A stretch of 64,000 bases of DNA from Poa pratensis (GCA_947311845.1 CAMZMU010000111.1:19496321-19560320), one strand, 5' to 3'; positions 25,001-38,919 are shown, counted from the first letter of the stretch. Numbers and translations are program-made. Notes: generated from the letters alone by a model not told the origin.

Positions 25001-25708
25001 GGAACACCAGCTGAGTTCCCAAGCGGCCCACTCTTCGATTTGGGCCGCCTCTGGTGCGGCGCCGGCGCCGACATCCTCCCCATCCCATCGCACGAAACCG
25101 GACTCAGGATCCACTTCTCGGCATCCTCCCACTTCGACGGCAGCTTCCTCCTGTTGTTGAACGGAAGCACAACCCCACTGCCCCCGTACCTCCTGTTGGT
25201 GCTCGCCCCCTGCGGCACCCGCTCCGAGCTCCACCCCTTGGGGTACTGCATGTTCCCGGCGCAATGCCGGTTGTAGCTCGGGGTCCCGGGGCTCGGGAAC
25301 GTGCCGGTGCCTGATCTGCTTCTAGATGATGTCGTCGAGCTCTTGCTCATCCCTCCCACGGTAGCCCCCAGCAAGCACCTCGGCGAGAGCACGAGCAGTT
25401 CGATCCCACCGAAAGCGTCGCCACCGTTGAGCTCATGCGTGACTGGCGGCCGCACCAGCGCAGCCCCTCCGCCCTGAGCTGCAGCTGCTTCTGGCACTCT
25501 GCCAAGCAAATAAAGAACGATTAATCCCAACAACAGTGAGCAGTCAATTCAGTTCAGAGTTCAGACTTCGCCCAACACAGATGGCATTATGCATACGCCG
25601 GGGGTGGTTACCTCTCAGCGAGTTGGAGAAGTAGTTACCGGCCGCCTCCGCTGAGGCCGCCACGTCGTAATCCTTCGCCTCCTCCTCGTCGGCGCCGTCG
25701 TCCTCGTC
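22007..25708 (-). CDS. Remorin family protein
   Basis: A plant-specific protein that binds the cytosolic face of the plasma membrane and organises nanodomains. Supported exons: 25612-25708 (its upstream side may join a further exon), 24714-25496, 23851-24205, 22327-22408 and 22007-22228, with GT-AG borders and consistent phases. The variable N-terminal half is Ser/Pro/Gly-rich and contains MSKSSTTSSRSRSGTGTFPS and KWEDAEKWILSP. The C-terminal remorin domain starts near TRWSKRHVTRGSDKR and includes EWRKKTTEARAPSFDEKE. It continues with EEAKITAWENLQKAKAEAAI and MKLEKKRSSSMDRIVGKLR. The end, KTGKSFSCCFTYHAC, has three cysteines suited to S-acylation membrane anchoring. The last exon has a small internal duplication, SEDQCGVSEDQC. 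The true start is unresolved: frame continuity upstream leads into an exon ending near 25800 with an ATG at 25984, but that stretch looks poorly coding. Confidence 0.85.
22471..22619. mobile_element. Stowaway-like MITE relic
   Basis: The left part CGTTCCAAATTATAAGATG and the right part CATCTTATAACTTGGAACG are inverted copies ending in the worn Stowaway terminus GGAACGGAGGAAGTA. It sits in the remorin intron 22409-23850. Confidence 0.7.
22781..22875. mobile_element. Stowaway MITE in remorin intron
   Basis: Begins TACTCCCTCCATTCCAAATT and ends AATTTGGAACGGAGGGAGTA. These are good terminal inverted repeats with TA target duplications, 95 bp, the hallmark of Tc1/Mariner-derived Stowaway elements of grasses. 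Confidence 0.85.
23183..23264. mobile_element. Stowaway-like MITE, shortened
   Basis: TACTACCTCTGTTCCTTAAT at the left faces ATATTAAGGACCAGAGGTAG at the right. This is a worn, 80-bp Stowaway copy in the same remorin intron. Confidence 0.65.
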
Positions 25709-25984
25709 TGGGTGTGAAAGGGGTTAGCTATGGCGGCACAAGGAGACAGGACGCGGAACGTGCGAGGCAGTGGGATTTTCGCTTCACCCACCTCTGGGAG
25801 CGGTGCTGGTGCCACGCGAGGCGAGGCTGCCGTGGAGGTGGAGGAGTCCCGGATCTGGATCGGCCGCGCCGCGTGGCCCCACCGCCGGCTGCGAAAGGCG
25901 CCAAACAGGGGAGCGTCTCAGCTCAGCAGAAACCAAAAATTCCAGGGCACCGCACAGTCGGTAAACAGCAACACAGCACAGCAA

Positions 25985-26653
25985 AGCCGAAACCAGAAAA
26001 CAAAATCGAACGGCGAGCGCGCCGCTGCCGGCTTACGGATGCAATGCGAGGACGGCGAAAGCGACCAAAAGAGCAATGATAGAAAAGCGACGGCGGCCAG
26101 GCACGAGCGCACGCGAGCAAGCAAGCAAGCGGCCGCGCGAGCTTTTTTCGAATCTCTCCTCCTCGCCCTTTGTCTTCTGGCAGTTAGGCGGAGGAGGAGC
26201 GTTGGAGTTGTACTGACCTCGGAGGCTCGCATGGCCGCATGTGCGCGCGCGTGCTCTGGATCGGATCTATTGACCTTGCCGAACTATAATAATCCGCCGG
26301 CCTGCCTAACCGCGAGCCACCACGGCGGAGACGAACGGCAATGCGGAGGGAGGAGGATAAAGGGGCGAGAGATTTTATTTACTGTGGGTGGCGGTGCGGG
26401 GCGCCTTCGCCTCGGCGGCGGCTTCTTCCGCCGGGAGGAGGCAGGGTGGCGGCGCTCGGTCGTCGCTGGGTCGGCGGCGGCGGTGGGGAACCCTAGCCCG
26501 GGGGCGAGGCGAGGCATGCTGGGCCGCGCGGTCGCATTCCCCGAGGACGCAGGCGAGCGCGCCAGGGCCAGGGCGGGGAAGTGGACAGCGGTGGGTTTCT
26601 CTTCTCTGTGGATGGATTAAAAATGGCGCGTGGGAGGGAGGAGGAATGATGCG
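25985..26653. other. GC-rich 5' region of the remorin locus
   Basis: CpG-rich DNA typical of a grass promoter or 5' leader. Open frames on both strands are compositional; I support no separate gene. Part of it may be 5' untranslated exon of the remorin gene (an intron from about 25800 to 25709 has plausible GT-AG borders). Confidence 0.4.
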
Positions 26654-27068
26654 GGTGGTGGGTTTTGTTTCGGTGCCGGGCCGGCCCGCGACGAGGAACG
26701 GCCGGCCGGACACGCCGTGCTCCTGCGACAATTGTTTAAGGAAACCTCTGCAACATTTCCGGCAGCGGTTCACCGAGAGCTTCCACCGGTACGTTTCACA
26801 TTAGCGGCACGCCACCGCAGCTGCAGCGCACCGACGGCCCCAGCGGCGGCTCTCGCCCTCTCGGTGGTGGGTTTTGTTTCGGTGCCGGTGCCGGGCCGGC
26901 CCGCGACGAGGAACGGCCGGCCGGACACGCCGTGCTCCTGCGACAATTGTTTAAGGAAACCCCCTGCAACATTTCCGGCAGCGGTTCAACGGGAGCTCCT
27001 TCCACCGGCACGTTTCACATTGGCGGCACGCCACCGCAGCTGCAGCGCACCGACGGCCCCAGCGGCGG
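26654..27068. repeat. Tandem duplication, period 209 bp
   Basis: 26654-26850 and 26863-27068 are near-identical. Both run from GGTGGTGGGTTTTGTTTCGG through GACAATTGTTTAAGGAAACC to CCGACGGCCCCAGCGGCGG. Differences are few (for example one copy has GGTGCCGGTGCCGG). It lies upstream of the remorin gene in GC-rich DNA. Confidence 0.9.
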
Positions 27069-29002
27069 CGGGCCCGCGGGCCTGACGCGAGAACTCGTGG
27101 CTAGGCGCCGCATGTCAGCGTGAGCCTGCTCGCGCTACAGTGGACGGAGAGCGGGTCCCGGCGGCGTCAGCAGCTGTTTTGACTTGCGCGAAACTTTCTG
27201 TCTGGACTGGACTGTTCATACGACGACGACGTACGTGTACCGCGTTCACACGCACCCGACCTCCTCCCTCCCGCACGCGGTGCACGGACCCGCCTGTCAG
27301 ACAGTGGGGTTCGTCACGTGAGGTGTCCGGCGAGCGCGTGTACTGTTTGTACTCCTGGTAGAGCCGCGGGGCCAGTGCCATTGCTTGCCAGCCAGGTGCG
27401 GCAGCCGCGTGCTCTGTCCTGCGGGGGTCGCCACTGCAAACCATCATCGTTTCACACTGACTGCTTCCCACCTCGCTAAACTCAAATCACATTTTTTTAC
27501 GACCCAAACTTTCGGGCGGCGATAGGGGTGCCACTGCCGAGTGGAATTAACATATCCGCTCCAGCCTCCAGGTTCTGAACATACGGAATGGCCAATCAGA
27601 CAATGGCATGCTTTGTGGCTTTGTGCCAGTGTAAAAGATGGTCTCCGGTTAAAGTTAACAGTCTAGGGAATTGTGGCATCATTGCACCTGTGCCCCGTGT
27701 TCCTGCCTCCGGTGACATAAACAGCCTGCGGCATGGTGGGCGACGACTCTTTTAAGGCCGGAGCGAGTCACGTACAAGTGCGGTGACCATCAATGGTGGT
27801 GCCGCCCGTGGTAGCCAGCACCAGCAGTGCCGCGCGACGGATGCAATCAAGCCATGGCACGTCATTTCTTCCGGTACCGTACCATCGATCGCTCGCTCGT
27901 CGGCTCGTCCCGGCTTTGCACCGGTGCTCTTTTCATGTCACAACAAATGCTCCGGCTCCACACCGGGATGGATGATGATGGATCGGGTATCTGGCTTAGT
28001 GCAACAGGAAGATGGACACACAATTCTGGGATTTATTTAACTGCAAATTCAGGGCCCCTTCGGTGTAAACAAACTAGTGCTAGTGTTTAAACTCTTTTCC
28101 GCTTGATGGTGATCTTAATTAGGCGGTGCAAATAGTGCAGGATATTTGGCCCCGTAACTGGATTCTTAGTTATAAAAGTTCCAACAGACACAGCACACGC
28201 GCTTCTGGTTTGGTCCATACAGTACACGATTCAGAAAATATTCTTAATGGTTTGTCAAACATTTGTGAGCGAAAAATCCGTCAGTTTTCACACAGGTTAC
28301 ACTTGTTCCGCACCCTATTTAGAAATGGCACTGCCGTTTCAAACCTGTTTCGGAAAAGAAAAAAAAAATCTGGTGTTTCAATCCGGCTTCAGTTAAACAT
28401 GTGGTACATGTGGTTTTAGAATTTGAAAATATGTATCGTTGGTTTCTTTCTCAAAGGACACATCAACGATCACAGTTCGAAAGAATTGTTCAGAAGTTGC
28501 AAGCTATTGTGTGTTTGGAGTAGAAAAATGCTTGGAAACAACTGTTTTCCAACAACACGTAAGCACAGTTCTAAATTGAGCGGACTGAAATCCAATTAGG
28601 TACTCTACAGATTTACACCACACGGCACCGGCCAATTCCTTAGCATTCACGGGATATTTGTAGCAATAGAATACTTGAGGATTAATATGCATGGAACTGC
28701 TTTGGCTTCGCCACACTGAATAATGCAACTGAATGAGCGCGAATAGGCTGATCCAATAAGAAAACCAGGATTTCAGATTTGACTAGCAAACAAAGTGTAC
28801 TGTAAATATCGATGCAAGCCAAATGAAGTGCACGATCTAGCTCTGTAGGACAAGAAATGCACTGTAAATTATGATTGAGTAACAGAACATTTTTTATCTT
28901 ATCTTTTCTTAAAGCATCCTGCCACTAACCTTGTACGGAGTAATAATATTCACCATGTTACAGTTACACGTTCGGAAGTTAATATACAGCCAGCCTTAAT
29001 CT
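27069..29002. other. Intergenic between remorin promoter and MIP2 3' end
   Basis: GC-rich to about 28000, then AT-rich. It contains a short A-run near 28357 and the presumed 3' untranslated region of MIP2 next to 29003. I recognise no gene or intact repeat. Confidence 0.45.
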
Positions 29003-32000
29003 CTAAGACTCTCGATTCGGAAGGGCTACCAACGCCGCTTGCAAAAGAGGAACCAGTTTCAATCTTAGACTGGACAAGGTGCGGCTTATAGACGACAGTT
29101 CATTTTCAGTGAACGAAGCATCGCTCTCTCCCACCTGCTGCTGAGCTTGAGCAACCTGGCTTTCCAGGTAGCGTCGCACACTGGGCTCGACGACATCTAC
29201 CAGACCAAGGGATGCGGGGGTGTGCATCCATCTCGAGATGACAAACCCAGCCAATAGATACTGGTCATTGAGCACCAGTTGAGATATGAAACACGGGAGC
29301 AAGACCTTACCAAACAGTAAAGACCGAGATGTCTCCGGCATGTTAGATTCAGATTCCCAGTGTGCGCAGAGATCACTCTGAAATGACCTCGCGAGTTGTC
29401 CGACTAGATGGCATATATGCGAGAAAAGTTTAGAGTATCCCTCCTCTGAAGCGATCTTCTGCAGGGCTCCGGACGACATAACCAACGCCAGCAGCTCATG
29501 GCCGTCAGCATTTGATGAGGTGGAGACAGCAGCTTTTTCCCTGATTTTCGCCTCAACCATTTGCAGGCACTGCACCTGTGGAGCTTCGTATGGGAGCAGC
29601 AGCATGATTCTGAGAGCCATGAAGCAGTTTGGCGCAGATAGGAGGAGCTCAAGCAAGCAGTGTGCTTCCTCGTCCTCTAGTAATGTGCCATGTTTTGAAG
29701 ATGCTCGGTCTAGAAGTTCAATGATCTTCTGGAGCTCGCCAAGCCCAGCAAGTTTTCTGATGATCTCCATCCAACAACTGTGGAGAGGATGGACAGATGA
29801 TGACGCACCATCTTGCTTGTGTGTTGGATTCTCCAACTCTTCCGGTAGGGCCTCCCAGCCATCATCCCATCCATCACTCCAGTCGCTTGCTTCTTTTGGC
29901 GATTCTTGAGGCGCGGCATATTCTTCTTTGGAAGAGAACAATTGCTCCCACTCTTCTAGCACTGCCTCCAGAACAGCAACGCTCTTGACGGAAGAAGCGC
30001 GTTCTGACAAGTGTAAGAAGCAAGATACTGCAGATTCAAGACTCAACAAGTCTTCGGGCGTGATACTAGCATCTGGAAGAACTGCAGTGACCATCTGACT
30101 AGATCTGAGTGCCACTAGATTTGCTGTGATGCTGCTAGAGGGAGTCGTACCCTCATCAGCTATGGAAGCACTTGTTCCAGGCTCATACCATGATTCCCAT
30201 GGCTCAACCTGGGAAACAATCTCATTTGGAAGGCTTTTGAGGTTTCTTCCTGTAATACACTGCATCAGCTGCAGAGCATAGACACGTAGTTGGTTACCTA
30301 GCTGCATGTTCTCAGAAAATGTTATCAACTTTCCCCAGACACCGGATCTGATCATTTCAAGAGAGCCATCATGTTCCCCTATTGACTGGCTCAATGAAGA
30401 CAGTAGCTTATGCAGCAATACCTGAGACTCACAAGAGCCTTCGATCAGATCAGACAAACAGCCATCTGTAGAAGCACCATAAAGCTCTAAAAGATCCAAA
30501 GGACTCCTCGAGTCTGCAGTCACACTTTCCAAATGCTCCTGTCCTCCGTAGTACACTTCAACTACGGTTTTGAAAGCACATCCAGAAAGAATCATAGCTC
30601 GGCAAATGTGTGACGTGTCCGTTACCATTTCATTGTTAAAGCCAGCTTGTACAAACATGGAGATGGCATCCCAACCTTGGTGCACTGTTATCTCATCATT
30701 TATTAATAGCTGTCTGAAAGCACTCATGCAGTGAGATAACCGGTTCGGATCCAAGTAGCCTCTCCTTTCATACGAGCTAACAGTTGACTGCCTTGGTATG
30801 TCATCAACAAGTTTAACCCAAAGCGTTATCAGCATACAGAGAGATTTCTTCCATGAAGGTTCATGTGGATGGCTTCTCACTAAGTTGGAAGGAAAACATA
30901 GTGTGCAATACCTTCCAATGATGTATGAAATATCTGTGGCAGGAAGAGTTTGGATATACTCCTTGCAACTATCATAGTTCAACTCAATTTCACAAAGAAA
31001 CTCTTGTAACTTTTCACAATCTGTGCTGTTTGATCGTGCTTCATTGCGTCCTTCTAAAGATGCCAACATGCCAAGAACATAATGCTTGTAAACACCTTGA
31101 CGTGATACAAGACCCTTAGCCTGTACGTCAACATACATACTCACAAGAGCTTGTACCATATCAGCTAGAGCACTGACGGTTGACGCATGGATATTCTTGC
31201 ATACCTCTACATTGAAATGTTCAAAGTTCAGATTATCCAGGCTAGCAATGTTTTTGTAGTTTAAGCCCTCAATCAAACAGACTTTCTTGCACTCTTCCTC
31301 CAGGACCTTGTAATACTGAAATGGCTCAAGCTTATGAGTATGGACATGTTCTTGGTATGTCAATTCTATCTCACTAGTCCTCTTAAGATATGAATGGCAT
31401 GCTGAAAGGATGCCAAAGATGTAGGAGAGGCGTTGCTTATTATAACCATCGATCTCTGGGTAGACATCTGAATATATCATATCAATCACCCCCTTAGCTG
31501 ATTTGACAATATCCTCCCGGAATTCAGAAATTTCATTCAGAATATCGTCGTTATCCCAATATTCAGAGACAAGAGCACAGCCCAGAAATCGTAAAAGCAC
31601 CTACAATTAATTCAAGAGATAATATAGATATTAGATATGAGAAGCTTACATCAGAAGGAAACTAAAACACAAGAAAATTCTGCATAGACTGCAGAGAGAG
31701 AGAGACCTCAGTTCGCTGCAAGCCATAGTTCTCGGCTATCTTTACTGCTTCCTTTAGTATATGTTTTCTCTCCAGCTTCACAGAGTCAACAAAGGAGAAA
31801 ACAACCTTTTTGATATAGTTAGCATCGCCAGATAAGAATCGAGATGTGTCTATATCAGGCAGTACTTCTTTTAGCACTCTTGCTTGATCAGCCATCCGTT
31901 TCTCCTCTTCTAGCTTTGATTTCCACTCTCCCCAGTAAGTGGCATGAGCCATATCAATCTGGTCTAAATCATCTGATCATAGTAAAAGTAAAGATAAAGT

Positions 32001-35000
32001 GAAAATCATATAAATGAACAGCATCCCATGAAAAAACAGAACACTGGACTAGATGAGTATTCACAAAATAAACTGAGGCGGTGATTCAGCTATTGTCTTG
32101 ATATACTGTTGTTTTTAGTGCACCTACCTGAATCTATCGAGGTAAACTTCTCATGGAATTTGTGAAGCAGGAGATTTCTCCTCTGTTCAGGAGTAGAACA
32201 TTCTTTCTTCGAACTGTTGAGGGAGCTATATATCATTCCTACATTCATTATGCTACTAATCTCTTGATAACATTCTCGTTTTTTGAGTTCATCCTCTATT
32301 GTTTTCACTCCGTTGAAAGGGTCCATGAGATTCAGAAGAATTGAACAGGAAAGAACATAATCATCTTCATCAACCGGAGGCTCCATTACAGACTTCGCAA
32401 GAAACATGATTAGATCATCACTGGGAGCAAAACTATTTACACCTAACCAATATATGATGCTATTTGTTGCCTCCATTTTTGTTGAAAATCGATATCTCCT
32501 GGTGGTATGATTTGTCTCCCAAGAACGTTTGTTACCATCATGCACCTCACCATTAGACAACTTTAAAAGCCATGGCAATTCCAGTGCAGAGAAGGACAAT
32601 AGTTTCCTATTTTCTGCAAAAGTAGATTCCCAACTATATGTATCATCATTTGTCAAGTCCATACAAACCTTTGACAGCATTTCTTTAGCAATTGCCACGT
32701 GATCGTGATTTCTATCATGGCTAATGTCTCCTCTCAGGTCAAGTATGTCTTGCACACTTTGCACAGGAAGTGGTGTATATGTAGAGCCATCAACAAAGAA
32801 ATTGGGAGGGTTTGTTCCTGTTAATCCCATTAATTGCTCAAATTTATCATGGACATCAAGTTCCTTCCAAGCATTCAATAGTTCCCCTACAGATTCTCCA
32901 TCACAATGACTGAGGGAGAAGCCCAATAGCTTTTCACGGGTACTTGTATCCAAATTGTCAAGCTGAGGACCTCTTGCAATTGCAGCGCATAAATCCCAGA
33001 CTTCACCATGACCCTTTTTAATCAAATTTAGACAGAGATCAAAGGCTAGCTGGAGGTCACCATTTAGCACTGCTTCTCTAGCGATAGCCTCCACAACAGC
33101 AGCTATTTCTTCTTCACTTCTTAATCCTAGAAGTTTAGCAACATCAATAATCTCTTCAAAATGAAGATATGCCCCTGTTTGACTCGTAATCACCATACGG
33201 ATGATCTCCATAGGATCCTTTACCTGTCTGAACTGAACGGGAAGGATAGTCACCCCTAGATAAGGAAGTCTGACAGTTAGAGCATCAATTATATCAGTTT
33301 CTGCTTGAACAATTTTGCTATTTGGTAACAGGTTTAGGCATTCCCTAGCCTTCCAAATCTGCAAATGATTGTACAAGCCAAGTTAGTAATATTAATCAAT
33401 GACAACATAACCGGTTAGTATTTGTATGAAAAAATAATTTAGTGACATGAACTTACTTCATTGCAGGACAAAGTTGAAGCAGAGAAGAAATACTCCCTTG
33501 CAGCTTGGATAACGAGATTTTCACCTTTTTCTGTGGACAGAGAAACTGCACTAGTACCTCCAAGATAGTTTCTGGCTAGTGAAAATTTACCAGCTTTTAG
33601 AAGCCCTCTTATGAACTCTGCGAGCATATATTCTGAATCAAGAAAAGGAAATGCTTTTTCTTGGAAGAGTTTTAAATCACGCCACATGTTAGCCCACTCA
33701 TTGTCAGATCGAACAGGTTGACGTCTGCCAAATTTTGACAGGATCAGCCGTATAAGTTGTTTTACATTCTTCTCGTCTAAGTGAGCAGTAAGGAAGAAAT
33801 GCATTGGCTTTGGTACCTGACAAAGTAGAACATGATTTAATACAAATAATTTTGTAATCAGTTAATCACATCCAGGCATCCAGCAATCTACTAGCACAAA
33901 ACTATTGATAACAAGTAAACCACAGTACAAAAAGGAATACACTGCTACCAGAGCTTCATAGTTTACTGGGAGGTGCTAGCAAAGCAGTTAACACTGTATG
34001 CATGCCTATGTGAAAATAAATAAATATCTGAAGGAACCCAAGGAAATTCAATTTCATAAATTTCAAAAAAAAATATTCAATTTCATAGTGATTTAAGCAG
34101 CAACTTTTCTTTGAAGAGATATCAGTACCTGGTAATAAGCAAAAAGCCTCCCTACTTCTACATGGCCTTCAGCAACTTTTAGTGTCTTCTCTCCCATTTC
34201 AAAGGATTTTATATTATAAGAATCGCCTGCACCATCACTCAGACCAGACAAGATATCAGCACACACATGCTGCAAGTCATCATAGGAAACCACACAAGTG
34301 CCAAGAGCTTGCTTAGCATCTTTCCAATTGAAATCTTCTTCAGTAGCCAATAAGGATTTTTCTCTCTTTTCCTTATGGAGCAACTTTGACAAAATTGATG
34401 ACATGGTATTCCACTGGTTAGTCGCAGAGCACACATAAATGCAGCGAATAGCTGTTTCAATCATTTCATCAAGATCCTTGAAGAGCCCAGAAATTGGTGA
34501 CTCCCCACAACCATTTTCAATAACACACAAGCAAATGGACAGCTCATTTTCAGCAGCAACCTCTTTCATCCATCTAGTCAGGTAGGATTCTTCTTGTTTG
34601 TCAGCATTACTCGATGAGATCAAGGGCAACCTCTTATTCATAAAAGGGATAGCCATATCGTTTAGTCGCTGCACAACTGTTTCTTCTTTGGCTCCTTTGA
34701 GAATGATTTTAAACTTTTGATAATCAGGCAAATTTTCCCAGGTCGTAAGGTTCATTACAAACTCATTTAACTCGTCAGAATATACAACTTGAAAGAGGTA
34801 TTTCATATCATCCAAGAATGACTGCAGCTCCACAATACCCTTTTGACATGCAAGCTCTATCATGGCAAGACAATTTTCCAGCTGTCCACTTAAGCAGTCA
34901 ATGTCCCTAGCTCTGCTCATGTACCACTCCGAAAGTTCAGCGACAGATGGCCATAAGAAACCAGTAGAGTGCTTTAAAAGTATTTCTGTTCTGACCTGTC

Positions 35001-38000
35001 CCCTCTTGTCCAATTGACCAGGAGAAGTGTTCATATATGATGCCATCTGCTCGCATTCAACCCAATCACCATCTCTTAATATTACAATACTAGGAGGATG
35101 TTTCCCAGGAAGCAACTGACTATAAGTCTGTACAGCAATAGTTTCTGGAATCGCAGATAAAACACGTAAAATGTCGGAAGAGATAGTATATGGATGGCGC
35201 TTCATGAGAAGATTAAGGGCTCCGATTTTGCCACTTTCAGCTAGAGAGACAGCAGTATCGACAAGGGGCGTCAAACGGAACTTGTTATATTCGCCAGCTG
35301 AGAACCTAAATAGAAAGAACATTTAGCTACAAGAAATATGTAAGTCCCCTGTGCAATCAACTTGTGAAGTGTTTTTCCATGAGATCTAAAACTACTGTGC
35401 AGTGAAGTTGGAAATTGACATTCTAACGAAGTGGTAAATCAACCTGTAAGAGTATAAATGTTCGAGTCACCAGCTAGACTGGAAAAAATCACAAAGCATT
35501 CATTAACTACCTCTTATTTTCCCTTTTACTTCATGCAAATATACCAAGAGCCAACTTGGCATTACCGTATGCTCATTTGGAAATTGCAAAAAGTGAAAAG
35601 CATAATTGATTTGCTTGAGGGATAATTCAGTATTCAAAAGTATATATAGCATGTTTAAAAAATATCCGATGGAGACTCAAAATAGCCAACGAATGTATGA
35701 TGGAATAATTTAAATAAATTCTATTTGCAAACTTTTGCATGATCAATATGGTTCAACATCTGGAGTATAGTTGTGAACAGTTCCACAGTGAGCTGACTGC
35801 ATTTATTATGCAAAGAGAAATTGTAAGAATGGCAACAACACACCTTCCCATATTAATTCCCAAGAATGTCTCCAGCAAGTCATTGTACCACAATAAACGA
35901 AGCCTAATGATACGTCTGTCCCATGTTGAGCCCTCATCGGTATTATCCTGATCCGAAAAGGTGTAACGGTTTGTTATACGAAGGCCAACAGAAAATAGGG
36001 CTTTCAAAGCCTCTTCTGTAGGTCCAACTTTATTCACACATTCCGATAATACAAATGCTTGGTCTTTGATTTTTGCCAAGTATGATTGTATATCATGAAT
36101 ATCTCCAGTAGAGTGCAACCAGCATGCTTTAAGCACGTCATCCTTATCTAGATTATACTGGGAGGCAAAATCCAAAGCCTCCTTTTGTTGATTCTTCCTG
36201 ACGAGGATGGAGTACATCTCCAGTACGGTAACTTTGGAGAATGATACAAGACTCCAAAATATTTTATCCATCTTGGTGTGTTGATGATCCCCAGGAGCAC
36301 TATCCATTTGTCTACTAGATTGTAAAACAAATGCATATCCTTCGATAGCCGTTGCCTTTTCCAACAGTGGTGTAGACAAAACAGGGTCATCTTTTGGAAT
36401 TATCATATGCTCAGCAATGCTGTACATGCTAATCCTACCATCTTCATGTACTGCCATGAGAATATTATCTGTCCACCAACAGATGTCCTTCACAGCAATC
36501 AGGCACGTTCCAGCGCCACTCCCATGAGGATGAAGCGAAACAGAGCGCATATTACCATCAAGCACAAAGATGTTGACAGAACCATTCAAATCCAATGTCG
36601 CAATACACTTGCCCTGAGGTGAGATTCTGACTTTCGGAAGTGAGAGCAATGTTTTTTTATCTGTAGGAGGTGAAAAGACCCCTTCCAACTGCGCACTCTG
36701 GAATGAAAGACTAAGTTCCAGATCTCCATCGAAGTGCAATACATATAGAAAATTTGATCCTAAAACATAACAGAGAAAAAAATTAGAAATAAGGGTTCCC
36801 TAGAAATAACTGCAAAATTTGGGCAGAAGCTTTTGGTTTTTAAATCCACTATATAAATTCTAGTGGGATACCGAAAAAAATCATGATATATTCTTCCAGG
36901 ATGAAAATGTTATTATCAACAGAAAATATTAATATACAATAGCTATATGCGGAACATCCCTACATATGCTATAGAGTGAAAAGCAGATATCTAGTGATGG
37001 ATGTAGCAGCAGAGAACAGATAACCGCAAAGGTGTACCTGAACAGCCATTGGAGCTTGATGAGAGATTGGACTCCCCAACTAGGACCACTAATGAATGAT
37101 CTTGATGATAATCAGCACACAACAAACTCTGAGGTAACTGAGGAGGCCTAGTTGACGGCATGTCTTTAGTCACTATCGAAACTTGGAATAAACTAGCCTC
37201 TGGTTCTTGAGTGTAATCAAATTTATGGACAGTGCAATCAGTAGTAAAAATGTAGAAACCCCTATAAAATGTATTTACAAAGACCATATTAGCTATTCCC
37301 AAATGTTAGCAACAATTACAAATGGCATCTTTAAAGGAAAGGCTCTAACTGCAAATAACAGAAAAACACCTTTGTGAACTTGAAGCATCCTGAGGACGCA
37401 AATCGATGATAGGAGACGATAGTTTCAACTGATTGCTTGTTCTCTTAGTTAATGCATCTCCGTTTTCCTTTATCAGATACAGTGAATCTAAATCATCCAC
37501 CACACCAAAAATGCCTTGGTCCTCCAGCCAGGCCCCATTTGTAAAAAAGGCCATTTGATTATTATCTGACCAGAAAAAATTGGAAATACTTGTTAAGTAC
37601 CATATCACAACAGTTTTGATAACTACCATGCATCATAATCCTGTGAAAACTAATGCAGCCCAATGCACATGAAACAGTACTGCAAGATGCACTGCCATTT
37701 CATGCAAGAATTGCAACAAAATCTACTGTTACGGCTCATAAGCTCTGTGAAGTCTGAATCTCCACTGCATGTTTGAGGATATTCAAAAATAATAACTTCT
37801 AATAAAAATGTAGTAGACATGAAAAAATAATACTCCCTCCGTTCCTAAATGTAAGCCTTTTTAGCATTTTTTTGGCCCATATGTATCTAGACATGTTTTA
37901 GTGCAAGATTCACATATGGGCCAAAAAAATGCTAAAAAGGCATATTAGGAACGGAGGGAGTAACAAGATGTTCAGGGACAGAAAAAACTTTCAATAAGAG

Positions 38001-38919
38001 TGCAACTTTTCTTCCTGAATACTTGGCGTGGAAAATATAATTTTCCATCCAGCTTCTCTACAAGTTCATCACAAAATTCAAGCCTCAGCAAATCCTTTAT
38101 ATGAATTAGCAAGTAGTAGCAAGCCAAAAATTGTGCTGCCACGGCAGCATTAACCTATGGTAATCAAATGATCTGAAAGGGCTTAACCACATTCCTGCGC
38201 AAACTAATATTTACGAATGCTATGTATGAGCATCACAGGTGTAACATTCTACACAAGGAATTGTACCCGTAAGAGCTTGTACAGTTATTTCCAACGAATT
38301 ATAGTACTACAATACTCAATGCAACATGGGAACAAGTAAGATGTTCACTGACTTGTATATACGCCGCAGGGTGACACATAGCCGTCGCCCTTTTTCAGGA
38401 TGGTAATGCGGTTCCCAACAGCCACAGCAACGTACTCCGCATTCGGCGAGACGAACAACGACACTGCATTGTCCCTCTTCCTCCGCTTGCTCCCCTCCTC
38501 AAGTGCGCGGTAACTGCTCCACCTCTTCCTGAGCTTGCTCACGCCTTCCAAGGGAAGCTAGCGGTTAGGGGCCTTTCCTGGATGGATAGATATTTGGAGG
38601 ATTCGAAATTGGTTCGAGGGTACATATATGAGGTAAAGATCCAACCTTGGAAGGAGAGATACGAGAGGACGCCTCCTCCTTCGCCTGAACTGCCACCGCT
38701 CGCTTGGGCGATTTCATCTCTTTCCTGTGGTTGGTTGCAAGAATTAGATAACAACAAATGAAATAAAATGCAGCGAGCGAGCTGTTGTAGCCCCCCGGAG
38801 GGATGCAGGATATGGATGGGCGAGGCTGGTTGAGGTTTCCGCACTCACGCAGGGATTTCATGGGATCCTGACGCATGGCGGCCGATCTCGTAGAGCGCGT
38901 CGACTTCCTCCGCCCCCAT
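29003..38919 (-). CDS. MIP2: MAG2-interacting protein 2 (Sec39/NBAS homologue)
   Basis: Large subunit of the plant MAG2 (Dsl1/NRZ-like) tethering complex at the ER, acting in Golgi-to-ER retrograde transport with MAG2, MIP1 and MIP3. Eleven exons: 38849-38919, 38646-38724, 38353-38557, 37370-37565, 37038-37261, 35844-36759, 34129-35305, 33457-33816, 32128-33358, 31707-31972, 29003-31600. All have GT-AG borders and matching phases and together give 2440 codons, close to the known plant proteins. The start at 38919 gives MGAEEVDALYEIGRHASGS. Residues about 85-560 form the N-terminal beta-propeller-like NBAS region (AVSLFVSPNAEYVAVAVGNR). QTYSQLLPGKHPPSIVILRD near residue 620 and the helical Sec39-type region follow. 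The last exon holds the long C-terminal helical part, including SDWSDGWDDGWEALPEE. No frame breaks were found. Confidence 0.95.
37831..37962. mobile_element. Stowaway MITE in a MIP2 intron
   Basis: TACTCCCTCCGTTCCTAAAT at the left and AGGAACGGAGGGAGTA at the right, with long inverted inner arms (GCCTTTTTAGCATTTTTTTG / CAAAAAAATGCTAAAAAGGC) and TA duplications. 132 bp, almost a perfect hairpin, inside the intron 37566-38352. Confidence 0.95.

Noticed and set aside
25918..26773. Long overlapping open frames on both strands in GC-rich DNA (for example 25730-26620 plus, 26375-26773 minus)
   Set aside because: They have Arg/Pro/Ala/Gly-rich compositional sequence, no recognisable domain and no splice support. 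They sit in the remorin promoter or leader and in a tandem duplication.
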